Notes under the pieces: model-generated
What the model was told of the DNA's origin: nothing
Databases searched by the model: none
The model's input: only the letters and a program-made list of their open reading frames with translations
In this document: in pieces, positions 1-8,024 of the stretch
Layout of the letters: each line of letters starts with the position of its first letter
How positions within the stretch are numbered: the stretch's first letter is position 1
Position numbers and translations under genes: made by a program
Assembly: GCA_964487255.1 (NCBI GenBank)
Contig: CAZAQV010000003.1
Span: forward strand, 124,001 to 188,000
Source: CAZAQV01 sp964487255
Lineage (GTDB): Bacteria > Myxococcota_A > Polyangia > Polyangiales > CAZAQV01
Length of the DNA: 64,000 bases
Direction: 5' to 3'

Positions 1-812
1 TCGGGGTCATGGCCGGTTCGGAGCTTGCGCAGTGGTACGGCAAACGCATCGGGATTGAGCGCTATGTCGTGGCCGACCTGGTCTTCCATGTGATCGTGAC
101 CGCCTTTATCTGCGCCTACTTTGGCAATGCGTTGCTTTACGAACCCGAGGTGTTCTGGGATGTCGTGACAAATCCTAGCCAGCTCTTGGAAATGTATCTC
201 GGGCTCTCATCGTATGGCGGCTTCTTCGGCGCGGTCCTGGGTCTACTGATTTGGAAGTACCGCACCAAGCACTCCGCCCTTTGGGTGGGAGGCGCAGTCT
301 CGTTTGGTTTTCCACTGGGTTGGCTCTTTGGTCGCACAGGTTGTTTCTTGGTACACGACCACCCTGGGAAGGAAACCGACTTCTTTCTCGCGGTCGATAA
401 CTATCGCTTTGGCTACCCGCCTTTTGTGCCTCGGCACGACTTGGGCCTTTACGAAGTCTTCTGGAGTGCGGCCACCGCCGGGCTGTTCTTTTACTTGGCC
501 CGCAAACCGCGCAAACCAGGCTTCTTTCTCGCCCTACTTCCCGTGCTCTACGCCCCGGTTCGTTTCGGGCTCGACTTCTTGCGGGCAGACCCACTTGAAG
601 GCGGTGACGCTCGCTACGCCGGTTTGACTCCCGCTCAGTATGGCTCGATCGCTGCCTTTGCTGCGGGTTGCGCCTTGCTCTACTGGATCGAAAAGAACCC
701 GCCGGTTGTCCTGCCCCCCAATGAAGAATCTACCGCCGACGAGACCGACGAGGCCGACGAGGCCGACGAGGATGAAACCGGCGGCGACAAGCCCGAGACA
801 AACCAAGACTAG
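1..812 (+). CDS. lgt: Prolipoprotein diacylglyceryl transferase, 5'-truncated by window edge
   Basis: Integral inner-membrane enzyme that transfers diacylglycerol from phosphatidylglycerol to the lipobox cysteine of prolipoproteins. The reading frame is open to the left edge (two codons before the first ATG at 9), and the visible N-terminus (GVMAGSELAQWYGKR) matches the inside of the first Lgt transmembrane region, so the true start lies outside. Family marks are GLSSYGGFFG, the signature region GRTGCFLVHDHPG, and the C-terminal PVRFGLDFLRADP followed by GLTPAQYGS. Several hydrophobic segments span the visible 267 residues. Odd: the protein ends in an acidic tail (ADETDEADEADEDETGG) encoded by a short tandem repeat, which most Lgt proteins lack. 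The window encodes many lipoproteins that would be its substrates. Confidence 0.93.
   Translation, partial: GVMAGSELAQWYGKRIGIERYVVADLVFHVIVTAFICAYFGNALLYEPEVFWDVVTNPSQLLEMYLGLSSYGGFFGAVLGLLIWKYRTKHSALWVGGAVSFGFPLGWLFGRTGCFLVHDHPGKETDFFLAVDNYRFGYPPFVPRHDLGLYEVFWSAATAGLFFYLARKPRKPGFFLALLPVLYAPVRFGLDFLRADPLEGGDARYAGLTPAQYGSIAAFAAGCALLYWIEKNPPVVLPPNEESTADETDEADEADEDETGGDKPETNQD
735..770 (+). repeat. Four 9-bp tandem repeats in the lgt tail
   Basis: Four consecutive copies of GCCGACGAG (one copy starts with A instead of G) encode the acidic ADE/TDE/ADE/ADE stretch at the C-terminus of Lgt. The 9-bp unit preserves frame, so copy-number change would only lengthen or shorten the cytoplasmic tail. 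Confidence 0.85.
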
Positions 813-862
813 CCTCCACCACCTGGTAGCCCACAAACACCTACTTTTTCGGCGCAAACGCC

Positions 863-2068
863 GTGATAAACTACGAGAGCAGGAGTTTTCTCGTGGTGGC
901 TGGCAAAGGACTTTCGCGCGCATCAACTCAGCTCGGGTTGCTCGGATCCCTATGCCTTCACCTGTCGGTCACGCTTTGGGTTACGAGTCAGCCCCACCAC
1001 CCCACTCCATCCATTGCAGCGCCCCCTTGGAGTGACTTTGCAGTTGAAGTCGAGGTTCAGGGGGCTGGCTTTCCACTCGCCACACCAACTTCACCGACCC
1101 GTGACACGCAGGTTCTCACAGGCGGACTGCTCGCGAACGCAGCAGACACGTGGCAGCGTGGTGGGACAACGGGCGGAGCCGCAACTGTGGTGAACCTCGG
1201 AAGTCGCATCGGCGAGAGCACAATTCGCGACGTGAGCCAAAATAACCGGGCGCTCGACCAAGTACAGCGTATTCGAACCTCGGAGTCGCGGCAGTCATCA
1301 CAGCGCGCGAGGCAAACCCCGAACCCTGCGAGTGCCGCGGTCCTGAGCACCGGCCAGGGCAAGAGCGATGCCCGAACTCGGCGACGTACGCAACGTCCCC
1401 ATCGATCAGACTCGCAAGCGGAAGAACGCAAGACAGAACTCGGACCGGGCGGCGAACAGCCGGTCATCGTGCAAGGTCAGTCGAATCAGAGTGCCGCGGC
1501 CAAGACGGCGGCGAGTTCAACATTGCGTCCCGACCTCACCCGCGGTCGCGCGACAACCGACACAGCCTGGCATGCGCAGCGTCCTGCCGACAATGTCGAC
1601 TCGACGAGCGCCTCGCGTGCATCCACGGATGGCAACATCGAGCAGACCCCGAGCAAGCTTGGGCACGACGGCGTCGGCGTCGGGGACACCAGCCAGCTGC
1701 CAGGAGCACGTTCGCTCGCCGCGTCACCCATGTCAGGTCCGCTTCGTGGTCCCGTGGGTAACGCCGCCTACGATCGCTGGCTCGCTGATCAGCGAAGGGC
1801 CATCGGCGACGAACTTCGCTTTCCACAAGCTCGAAAAGTCTCACTCGACCAAGGCATCAGCGTATTCGAGCTTCTCGTCTCTCGTGACGGTCGCGTCCTC
1901 GAAGGCCCCTCGCTCATACGTTCGAGTGGGTTCGATGACTTTGACAGCGAGGGCCGCCGCGCCATCAACGCCACCCGGTTCGCGCCTCTTCCGCGCTCGC
2001 TCACGCTGGGCGACCGTCCGCTCAAGGTCACGATGGTCGTACGCTTCTTCAACCCGATGACCTTCTAA
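863..2068 (+). CDS. TonB C-terminal domain protein with long disordered linker
   Basis: A 401-residue protein 50 bases after lgt. Residues about 20-40 are hydrophobic (LGLLGSLCLHLSVTLWVTS) and would act as an inner-membrane anchor. Residues about 50-290 are a low-complexity linker rich in Arg, Ser, Thr and Gln that would cross the periplasm. The last 100 residues form a TonB-like domain: YDRWLADQRRAIGDEL, then ELLVSRDGRVLEGPSLIRSSG, AINATRFAPLP, and a final beta strand LKVTMVVRFFNP. That is the layout of an energy transducer that touches an outer-membrane partner. The linker is not Pro/Lys-rich as in classical TonB. It runs convergently into the exbB-tonB-receptor operon, ending 2 bases from it. 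The partner is unknown; family assignment is good, role is inferred. Confidence 0.8.
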   Translation: MINYESRSFLVVAGKGLSRASTQLGLLGSLCLHLSVTLWVTSQPHHPTPSIAAPPWSDFAVEVEVQGAGFPLATPTSPTRDTQVLTGGLLANAADTWQRGGTTGGAATVVNLGSRIGESTIRDVSQNNRALDQVQRIRTSESRQSSQRARQTPNPASAAVLSTGQGKSDARTRRRTQRPHRSDSQAEERKTELGPGGEQPVIVQGQSNQSAAAKTAASSTLRPDLTRGRATTDTAWHAQRPADNVDSTSASRASTDGNIEQTPSKLGHDGVGVGDTSQLPGARSLAASPMSGPLRGPVGNAAYDRWLADQRRAIGDELRFPQARKVSLDQGISVFELLVSRDGRVLEGPSLIRSSGFDDFDSEGRRAINATRFAPLPRSLTLGDRPLKVTMVVRFFNPMTF

Positions 2069-2070
2069 GC

Positions 2071-2844
2071 CTACTTGTTCTCGTAGGCCTCGTCGATTGG
2101 CAGGTCGAGCTTGCGTTTTGCCAGACCGAACCAATGGCTAAGCTCGAGCCCCACCCACATACTATAAGTCACGAACTCGGGGTCGGGACCGATCTCAATG
2201 CCAACGTTGGGCGAGAGTAGCCAACCGCCGCTATCCTCTTGCGAGGAGAGGTAGATGTTGTACCCGCCGCCGAGCGTAAACACCGCGCCAAAACGCCCGC
2301 GGTCAAAGTCCTTGTCTTGCGGGTCCGTCCCGCCCGAACCACCAGCGCCGAAGCCAACGAGCACATACCACTTCGGGTCCACGCGAAGCTGCGCCTGGAT
2401 GCCGACACGTCCCAGATAGAGTTCGTCGACATTGTCCCCTAGCGAAAGCGGGGAAAAGGCGAACGCCAACCCGAGGTCGAGCCAAGGGGCTATCTCTTGG
2501 CCAAGTCGCAGTTGAAAACCTGGACCGTAAGCCGGGCCACGCGTGGGCCGCTTGTCGTCATCGGCGAAGGCCATCCCGAAGTTGACGCCGAGCGCAATGT
2601 AATGCCCCTGGTTGGCCTGCGGTTTGCGCAGGACAGTCTCTTCCTTCTGCCGCGCCTCTTCCTGGGCCTGCACATACTCGAGCGACCCAACATCCACGCC
2701 TTCTGCCGCTTCGTCAGCCGCACTCGGCTGCCCCTGACTCTGACTTTGCGCTTTCGCGGTCACTTGAAAGGCAGCGAAAATCAAGGTCACGAGTAATAAG
2801 ACAGTGAAGACGGATCCCGCGCTCGATTCAGAAGCGCGATTCAT
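2071..2844 (-). CDS. Predicted small outer-membrane beta-barrel protein
   Basis: A 257-residue protein with an N-terminal signal peptide (VFTVLLLVTLIFAAFQVTA, cleavage near KAQS). A charged Gln/Glu-rich stretch (residues 35-75) follows, then alternating amphipathic strands such as YIALGVNFGMAF, FQLRLGQEIAPWLDLGLAF and QAQLRVDPKWYVLVGFGAGG, typical of small outer-membrane barrels. It is the last gene of the minus-strand TonB operon; its ATG overlaps the TGA of the receptor gene (ATGA), implying translational coupling. A role beside the receptor in the outer membrane is likely, but I do not recognise a named family. Confidence 0.75.
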   Translation of the reverse strand: MNRASESSAGSVFTVLLLVTLIFAAFQVTAKAQSQSQGQPSAADEAAEGVDVGSLEYVQAQEEARQKEETVLRKPQANQGHYIALGVNFGMAFADDDKRPTRGPAYGPGFQLRLGQEIAPWLDLGLAFAFSPLSLGDNVDELYLGRVGIQAQLRVDPKWYVLVGFGAGGSGGTDPQDKDFDRGRFGAVFTLGGGYNIYLSSQEDSGGWLLSPNVGIEIGPDPEFVTYSMWVGLELSHWFGLAKRKLDLPIDEAYENK

Positions 2845-5558
2845 ATCTCACCTCGGATTCCGAGCACTGGCAGTATCGGCAGCCCCGTTGTGGACTCTTT
2901 CTTCGTGAAGTCGTAGTTGTAATCTGCACCCTCTGCGTTCTGACGATTGTAAACATTCTGGATGTCGAGGTAGACGTTGAGCATCCAGCTCCCAAACACC
3001 CAGCGCTTGTCGATTCGAATATCGAGCTGGTGAAAGGCGTCGACGCGTGCCGAGTTGACCGGCCCGTTGACACGACGATATCGGTCTCCGCGGGAATCAT
3101 AGGTTGCGCCAACGACGGGTGTTTCCGGGTTGCCACTCACGTAGCGCCAGCGCGCACTGATCTCCCAGTTCTCAGGCAGCTGGTACGCGCCGATCAACGT
3201 GAGAATGTGCGTCTGGTCAAAATCGAAGAGCCGGTACTCGTCCGACTCCGCATCAAGTCGCTCCGAGCGAGACAAGGTATACGCCACCCACCCGTAGAAG
3301 CCGTCTGAAAGCTCGTGCTTCGCCGAGACCTCCACGCCGTAGACGCGACCTTCTCCTTCGTTGCTATAACGAAGTGGCCTAACCTCATCGCCTTGCGAAG
3401 TCGTCGCCACGGTCGGACTGACCAGGTCGAACATGTCCTTGTAGAAGCCCGTGACATCGATATTCACGTACTTGACGGGCGTGTACTCAAAACCCGCAGA
3501 GTAGTGGATCGCTTTTTCGAGTCCGAGGTCGGGGTTTCCGAACACAGGGTCCGTCTCGTAGTAAACCGGCTCTTGTGAGAAAAGCCCAACACCTCCCTTG
3601 ACCGCCCATTGTTCAGCAAGTTGATAGCGTGCCGTGAGACGTGGCGAGAGACCGAACTCGTCGGTGCGCGAATAGTGGTCGAATCGAACTCCGGGCACGA
3701 TCAATAACGGTTCAAGGGGTCGAATCTCAAACTCCGCAAAAAGCCCGGTCGCGTGCAAGTCCTCATCAAAGGACGTAAAAAGAAGATTCCCGTCTTGTAA
3801 GCCTTGGTCATCGTCAGGTTGCCCCTCCGAGGGTGGAGTTGGTGACCGAATGTCTCCCGTCACGTTCTGAAAGAGGTAGTCGAGTCCGGTACGCACACGA
3901 AAAAACTCATTGAGCCGAAACACCGTGGTGTCTCGAACCTGCGCTTGCAGGAGGTCGACATTGAAGAAAATCCCAGTACCAACATTGAGCCCCACAGTGT
4001 CATTGCCGATCGAGATCTTGAGTTCGTTCTGCACATCTTTGTTGGGAACAAATTGATACTCGACGATGCCGCGGTAAAAGGTCGTGCCAAATCCGATGTC
4101 CTCGACCACAAACTCGGGATCGAAAACCGCAGGCTCGTCAAACAAGACACGAAACTCGTCATCGGAGAAAAAGAACAAGCCATTTACGCGATGTTCTGCA
4201 CTGGGCTGATAACTCGCAAGCAACTGAAAGTCGTAGTAGCGAGGCGCAACGAGTTCGAAGCTGTCTTGCGGCAACGCGGCCTCCAAGATCGCGTCGATGT
4301 AGCTACGCCGACCTCCCACAGCGATGGACAGCTCATCGGTGATCGGTGCTTCAAGCCACAAGCTCGCGTCGAGCACGCTAATGTCGAGGTAACCGTCAAG
4401 TTGCTTGGGGTTTAGCGTCTTAAGCCCCACGTCGACAATGCCGCCTGTCGCACGGCCATACTCAACGGAAAAGTTTCCCGGATAGAATTCAATACGATCG
4501 ATGACCCCAGACGGGAGCACGCTACGAAGTCCACCAAAGTGAAAGAGCAACGGAACCTCGATGCCATTTACGAAACGTCGCGAATCCTCCGGCGCAGAAC
4601 CTCGAACAACAAGTTGATTGAAGTTCGTTCGCGCAACACCTGGGAAGTTGTTCACGACGGCGAGCACATCACCGAACGTGCCTGGAATGCGCTCGGCCCG
4701 CTTGGCGTCGATTACCGTGCGATTGACTTCGCGTTTGACACGGTCGGTTTCGACGGTGACGTCGTAGGGATTGTACGACTGTTTTTCGATGAGGTACCGC
4801 ACATCGGTTCGCTCTCCGTCCCGCACCTCTTCGGTTGTACGCAATGGATAATAGCCCTCGGGATCCGCCAGGACTCGCCATTCACCTACGCCAAGCTCCG
4901 TGAACACGAACTCTCCCGATTCATCGGTGTCGGTTTCATAGCCTTCCGCCCCCTCGCCCTCTCCCCGGAACACGGTGACCTTGACGCCGCTCAGGTCAAT
5001 GCGCGTACCGCGCTCCTGTAGCGCGCCCCGTAGTTCTCCAGTCGGGCCCTTCACTTCAGCGGCCTTTTCTTCTTCCGCCTCCGCCTTTTCGGATACTTCA
5101 GGTCTGATGTCGGGCACAAAACGAAATCGATAGTTGATACGAACCGGGATCCCCACGCCGTTTTCGCGAGCCGCCCTAAACTTGAGGCGGTATGCCGCTT
5201 CAAGCGCAGCCTCGTCGAAACCGTACCCAACGGGCTCGGCTGGCTCCTTCACGCGAGCCTGCTCCACTTTGCCTTGCACATCGAGGTCAAGTTCGAGTGT
5301 GACCGTTGCCGAGACCCCTTCGGCTTTCGCCCTCTCGGGATAAGTGGGCGTGGCATCTTCGAGCAGCGATGGCGGCACGAAACCTTCATCAGCTGTCGGC
5401 GCAGCGGCATCGGATCTGCCCGAATCGACTGCACCGTCCTCCCCCCCACCGTCGCGAGGCACCCCGGCGTCTTGGGCCTGCAGTGGGGCTACGAGCCCGA
5501 GCAACATCCCGCCCGCTCCCAAGCACCTCAACACAGCCCTCGAGCCGGACGGCTTCAT
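2841..5558 (-). CDS. TonB-dependent receptor with an N-terminal TonB C-terminal-like domain
   Basis: A 905-residue outer-membrane receptor. Order of domains: signal peptide (about 1-28, ending LQAQD); TonB C-terminal-like domain about 60-150 (DATPTYPERAKAEG, VTLELDLDVQGKV, GFDEAALEAAYRLKFRAA, IPVRINYRFRFVP); acidic linker; carboxypeptidase-regulatory-like beta sandwich about 170-250; plug domain about 260-385 (GDVLAVVNNFPGVAR, NQLVVRGSAPEDSR, GVIDRIEFYPGNFSVEYGR); then the long beta barrel. The fused domain sits after a cleavable signal peptide, so it would be periplasmic and unanchored, unlike a true energy transducer. It lies downstream of exbB-exbD-tonB and a lipoprotein on the same strand and overlaps the next gene by 4 bases. 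The substrate is unknown. Receptor identity is secure; the purpose of the fused TonB-like domain is not. Confidence 0.92.
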   Translation of the reverse strand: MKPSGSRAVLRCLGAGGMLLGLVAPLQAQDAGVPRDGGGEDGAVDSGRSDAAAPTADEGFVPPSLLEDATPTYPERAKAEGVSATVTLELDLDVQGKVEQARVKEPAEPVGYGFDEAALEAAYRLKFRAARENGVGIPVRINYRFRFVPDIRPEVSEKAEAEEEKAAEVKGPTGELRGALQERGTRIDLSGVKVTVFRGEGEGAEGYETDTDESGEFVFTELGVGEWRVLADPEGYYPLRTTEEVRDGERTDVRYLIEKQSYNPYDVTVETDRVKREVNRTVIDAKRAERIPGTFGDVLAVVNNFPGVARTNFNQLVVRGSAPEDSRRFVNGIEVPLLFHFGGLRSVLPSGVIDRIEFYPGNFSVEYGRATGGIVDVGLKTLNPKQLDGYLDISVLDASLWLEAPITDELSIAVGGRRSYIDAILEAALPQDSFELVAPRYYDFQLLASYQPSAEHRVNGLFFFSDDEFRVLFDEPAVFDPEFVVEDIGFGTTFYRGIVEYQFVPNKDVQNELKISIGNDTVGLNVGTGIFFNVDLLQAQVRDTTVFRLNEFFRVRTGLDYLFQNVTGDIRSPTPPSEGQPDDDQGLQDGNLLFTSFDEDLHATGLFAEFEIRPLEPLLIVPGVRFDHYSRTDEFGLSPRLTARYQLAEQWAVKGGVGLFSQEPVYYETDPVFGNPDLGLEKAIHYSAGFEYTPVKYVNIDVTGFYKDMFDLVSPTVATTSQGDEVRPLRYSNEGEGRVYGVEVSAKHELSDGFYGWVAYTLSRSERLDAESDEYRLFDFDQTHILTLIGAYQLPENWEISARWRYVSGNPETPVVGATYDSRGDRYRRVNGPVNSARVDAFHQLDIRIDKRWVFGSWMLNVYLDIQNVYNRQNAEGADYNYDFTKKESTTGLPILPVLGIRGEI

Positions 5559-6607
5559 GGGACACCGTCCTCGTAGTTAAATGTATATGAGGTCCAGCCA
5601 ATTCCTTTGCGCTCATCTCGCGCCACAAGGAACAGCGTGACCTCACCAGATGGCGTGCCGTCGTTGACCGGGAAGTACCAAAAGTTCGAGACAAACTTTT
5701 CGAACTCGATGAGGCCGCCCACGTAGTCAGTCTCTTGCTCGGCATCATCGAGGTTCTCCACGTCGTCAAAGCGAGTGTCGTTGCCGAGTTCGTTCTGGAT
5801 GAAGTCGATCGTGCCCGCGGTCACGAACCAATCCATCTCCATGTTCTCCCGTCTCGGTTCAGGAGGCGGCAAGCCATCGCGCTCCGGGGGCAAGAAAACC
5901 TCAGCCTCAGCCTCTGAGAAACCAGCCTGGAGTCGATAGAGTTCTCCCCGATGAAGGGTGCCGCCTATCGGAATCTCCACCTCGTCACTCACCCGGACCA
6001 CCTTGAGCTCTCCCTCAAGATTCGGGTTCTCATTTCTCTCCTCCTCGGCGGGTGCTTCGAGCAGCAGGGGCAGCTCGCGCCATCCGACAAGTTCATCGGC
6101 TTCGGGACCATCGCCCGCGCGTACGCGTATGATCACGCTGGGCAGCAAGTTCTCTCCGCACTCGATTGGAACCGGGAGATCATCGACCTCAGAAGCGAGC
6201 GCATCGCAAAGCAAATCTACAAGCTCCGGAGTGAGCGGGTTGGTGAACGTCGCGGAGGAGGCTTGCCCAAGCGAAAAACTCGGCGGCTCACCAGGCAACG
6301 CGGCCTCCACCCAAAGCTCTGCCAAGTAAGCTTCGCTTAGTTCACAGCCGTATCCATTTGAGGGGGCGTCCGGAACCGGGCACCATGACCACTCGTAAGA
6401 GAGTTCACGCGCTTCTGGGTCGAACGCAAGGACCCGAAGCGTAGTCTGCTCTGCAGGCGCCACATCGGCCGGATCAGATTGAATACCCAGGATACGAAGG
6501 CGATCGAGTTCGCCGAAAACGTCGGCGCGTTCCTCTTTGATCGTGCATCCAAGTGTCAATGCCAGCGGCAGCCCAAAATTCAATACCCGGTTCAGCATTC
6601 TAGTCAT
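5555..6607 (-). CDS. Predicted lipoprotein of the TonB operon, unknown function
   Basis: A 350-residue protein. I chose the ATG at 6607 (alternative ATG at 6598) because the translation then begins MTRMLNRVLNFG and reaches a lipobox LTLGC within about 20 residues; the frame is open further upstream but without a signal sequence. After the Cys (TIKEERADVFGELDRLRILG) come Ig-like strands, e.g. TTLRVLAFDPEARELSYEWSW (two strands), and a C-terminal segment GEVTLFLVARDERKGIGWTSY. It overlaps the tonB stop by 8 bases and its own stop overlaps the receptor ATG by 4. That placement suggests a periplasm-facing accessory of the receptor, perhaps a substrate-binding or surface lipoprotein, but no named family was recognised. 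Confidence 0.75.
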   Translation of the reverse strand: MTRMLNRVLNFGLPLALTLGCTIKEERADVFGELDRLRILGIQSDPADVAPAEQTTLRVLAFDPEARELSYEWSWCPVPDAPSNGYGCELSEAYLAELWVEAALPGEPPSFSLGQASSATFTNPLTPELVDLLCDALASEVDDLPVPIECGENLLPSVIIRVRAGDGPEADELVGWRELPLLLEAPAEEERNENPNLEGELKVVRVSDEVEIPIGGTLHRGELYRLQAGFSEAEAEVFLPPERDGLPPPEPRRENMEMDWFVTAGTIDFIQNELGNDTRFDDVENLDDAEQETDYVGGLIEFEKFVSNFWYFPVNDGTPSGEVTLFLVARDERKGIGWTSYTFNYEDGVP

Positions 6608-7598
6608 CGTCGATCCGAAACCTATACGAGTAAGCGAGCCTGTAAGGAACGGCTGCGCCGTCGCGTTTTGCGGGGGCAAATCGTTCCGCCCGAGCGGCTT
6701 TGATCGCGGCCTGATCGAACGCCGGATGACCCGAGCTTTGCACAACCCGCACACCGACCACGTTTCCGCCTTTGTCTAGATCGACACTGACCTTGACGGT
6801 TCCTTCGATCTCTTGCGCCTTGAGCGTCGCCGGATAGGCGGGCTTGCTCGGGCGTACCCGCTTGGGTTTGATAAACTGCACGTCGCGCGTCGGAATGTGT
6901 GCGGCTGCGCGCTGGGTCGGCGAGCTACTTCCCGACCCCGATAGCCGCTGCTTCGCAACGTTCGGATCGGTTGCGGTCTGCTCTGTCTTACCCATTCGGG
7001 AGGTGCCGGTTGCGAAGGATGGCCCGCTCCCACCCGACACTGTCGATTCAAAGTCGAGTCCGACCGTCCTGCGAACAGGTTCGGCGGGTTCGGGCGCATC
7101 ACTAGGCTCCGCGGCCGGCGCCGGGTCAGGGTTCTTGCGTTTTGCTTCACGCTTCGGAGGCGGGGCTGCGGGCTCTGGCTTGTGCGGCGTAAAATCCGAG
7201 GGAATCGGCGGCTCCTCTTCAACGACGACCTCTTTCGGCTCCTCTTTGTCCTCAGGCTCGGGTGGCGCCAATGTCTCCACGACGCGGAACTGAACGCGCT
7301 CGCTAAGATACTCTTCCCGCTCACCCACGACACGGTTCACGAGAAGAAAGAGCGCAATAACGAGCACATGTACGATGACCGCGGCAATAAATAGTCGAGC
7401 AGCACCGATCGTCGAAAGCACGGCCGAATCTTCTCGAACAAGAGGGTCTCGCACCGCCTGCGGCTGCTCGATGGGGCGAAGGACGCGGTTGTGAATCCGT
7501 GAACGAGCCTCAAGCCGCTTCTCGCGACGGAGCGCGGCCAGCCGCACGCCGTGCGCAAAGGCATCGCCCGAAGAGCTTCTCTTTTCTACGATTGCCAT
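6600..7598 (-). CDS. tonB: Energy transducer TonB
   Basis: A 332-residue inner-membrane protein that passes the proton-motive energy of ExbB-ExbD to outer-membrane receptors. A 66-residue Arg-rich cytoplasmic N-terminus precedes one transmembrane helix (about 67-90, LFIAAVIVHVLVIALFLLV). Then comes a Pro/Glu/Lys-rich periplasmic spacer (EPEDKEEPKEVVVEEEPP, PAAPPPKREAKRKNPDPAP). The last 90 residues are a TonB domain: KRVRPSKPAYPATLKAQEIE, GTVKVSVDLDKGGNVVGVRV, AIKAARAERFAPAK and a final strand YRLAYSYRFRI. The long N-terminal cytoplasmic extension is unusual, since classical TonB starts almost at the helix. It is 6 bases after exbD and overlaps the following lipoprotein gene. Confidence 0.92.
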   Translation of the reverse strand: MAIVEKRSSSGDAFAHGVRLAALRREKRLEARSRIHNRVLRPIEQPQAVRDPLVREDSAVLSTIGAARLFIAAVIVHVLVIALFLLVNRVVGEREEYLSERVQFRVVETLAPPEPEDKEEPKEVVVEEEPPIPSDFTPHKPEPAAPPPKREAKRKNPDPAPAAEPSDAPEPAEPVRRTVGLDFESTVSGGSGPSFATGTSRMGKTEQTATDPNVAKQRLSGSGSSSPTQRAAAHIPTRDVQFIKPKRVRPSKPAYPATLKAQEIEGTVKVSVDLDKGGNVVGVRVVQSSGHPAFDQAAIKAARAERFAPAKRDGAAVPYRLAYSYRFRIDDD

Positions 7599-7604
7599 GA
7601 AGAA

Positions 7605-8015
7605 CTAGTGTGCTCGCTGAATATTGAGTGCGAATACCTTGATCCCATTCTGTTTGATGACATCGACAACGCGGATCACTTCTCCGTAATCGACACTCCT
7701 ATCCGCCGAAATCACAGCCTGCAGCTCCTTGTTCTTCCACGCCTCTCGCGAAACATGCGAACCCAGAGCGTCGAGGTCGGTTGGTTCTCCATCGCGGAAG
7801 AGTGAACCATCTTCTTTAATGACAACATTGAGCGTGCTCGACACCGTTTCGTTGGCACTCGCTGCCGTCGGCAACTCGACGGAAATACTCGCCCGCACAA
7901 TCGCCGACGAAGTCAGCATGAAGATGATCAGAAGGACCAGAACGATATCAACGAAAGGGACGATATTGATCTGCGCGATCACATCCTCATCTTCTTGAAA
8001 GATATTTGCCGCCAT
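7605..8015 (-). CDS. exbD: ExbD/TolR-type biopolymer transport protein
   Basis: A 136-residue inner-membrane proton-channel subunit. One transmembrane helix lies near residues 18-40 (INIVPFVDIVLVLLIIFML) and contains the conserved Asp (VD) that carries the proton pathway. A periplasmic ExbD/TolR domain follows, with LPTAAS, LNVVIKEDGSLFRDGE, LQAVISADRSVDYGEVIRVVD and IKVFALNIQ. A strong ribosome-binding site, AGGAGG, lies 5 bases before the ATG. It sits between exbB (9 bases away) and tonB (6 bases away), so it most likely serves TonB rather than a Tol-Pal or motility system. Confidence 0.93.
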   Translation of the reverse strand: MAANIFQEDEDVIAQINIVPFVDIVLVLLIIFMLTSSAIVRASISVELPTAASANETVSSTLNVVIKEDGSLFRDGEPTDLDALGSHVSREAWKNKELQAVISADRSVDYGEVIRVVDVIKQNGIKVFALNIQRAH

Positions 8016-8024
8016 GCAGTCCTC

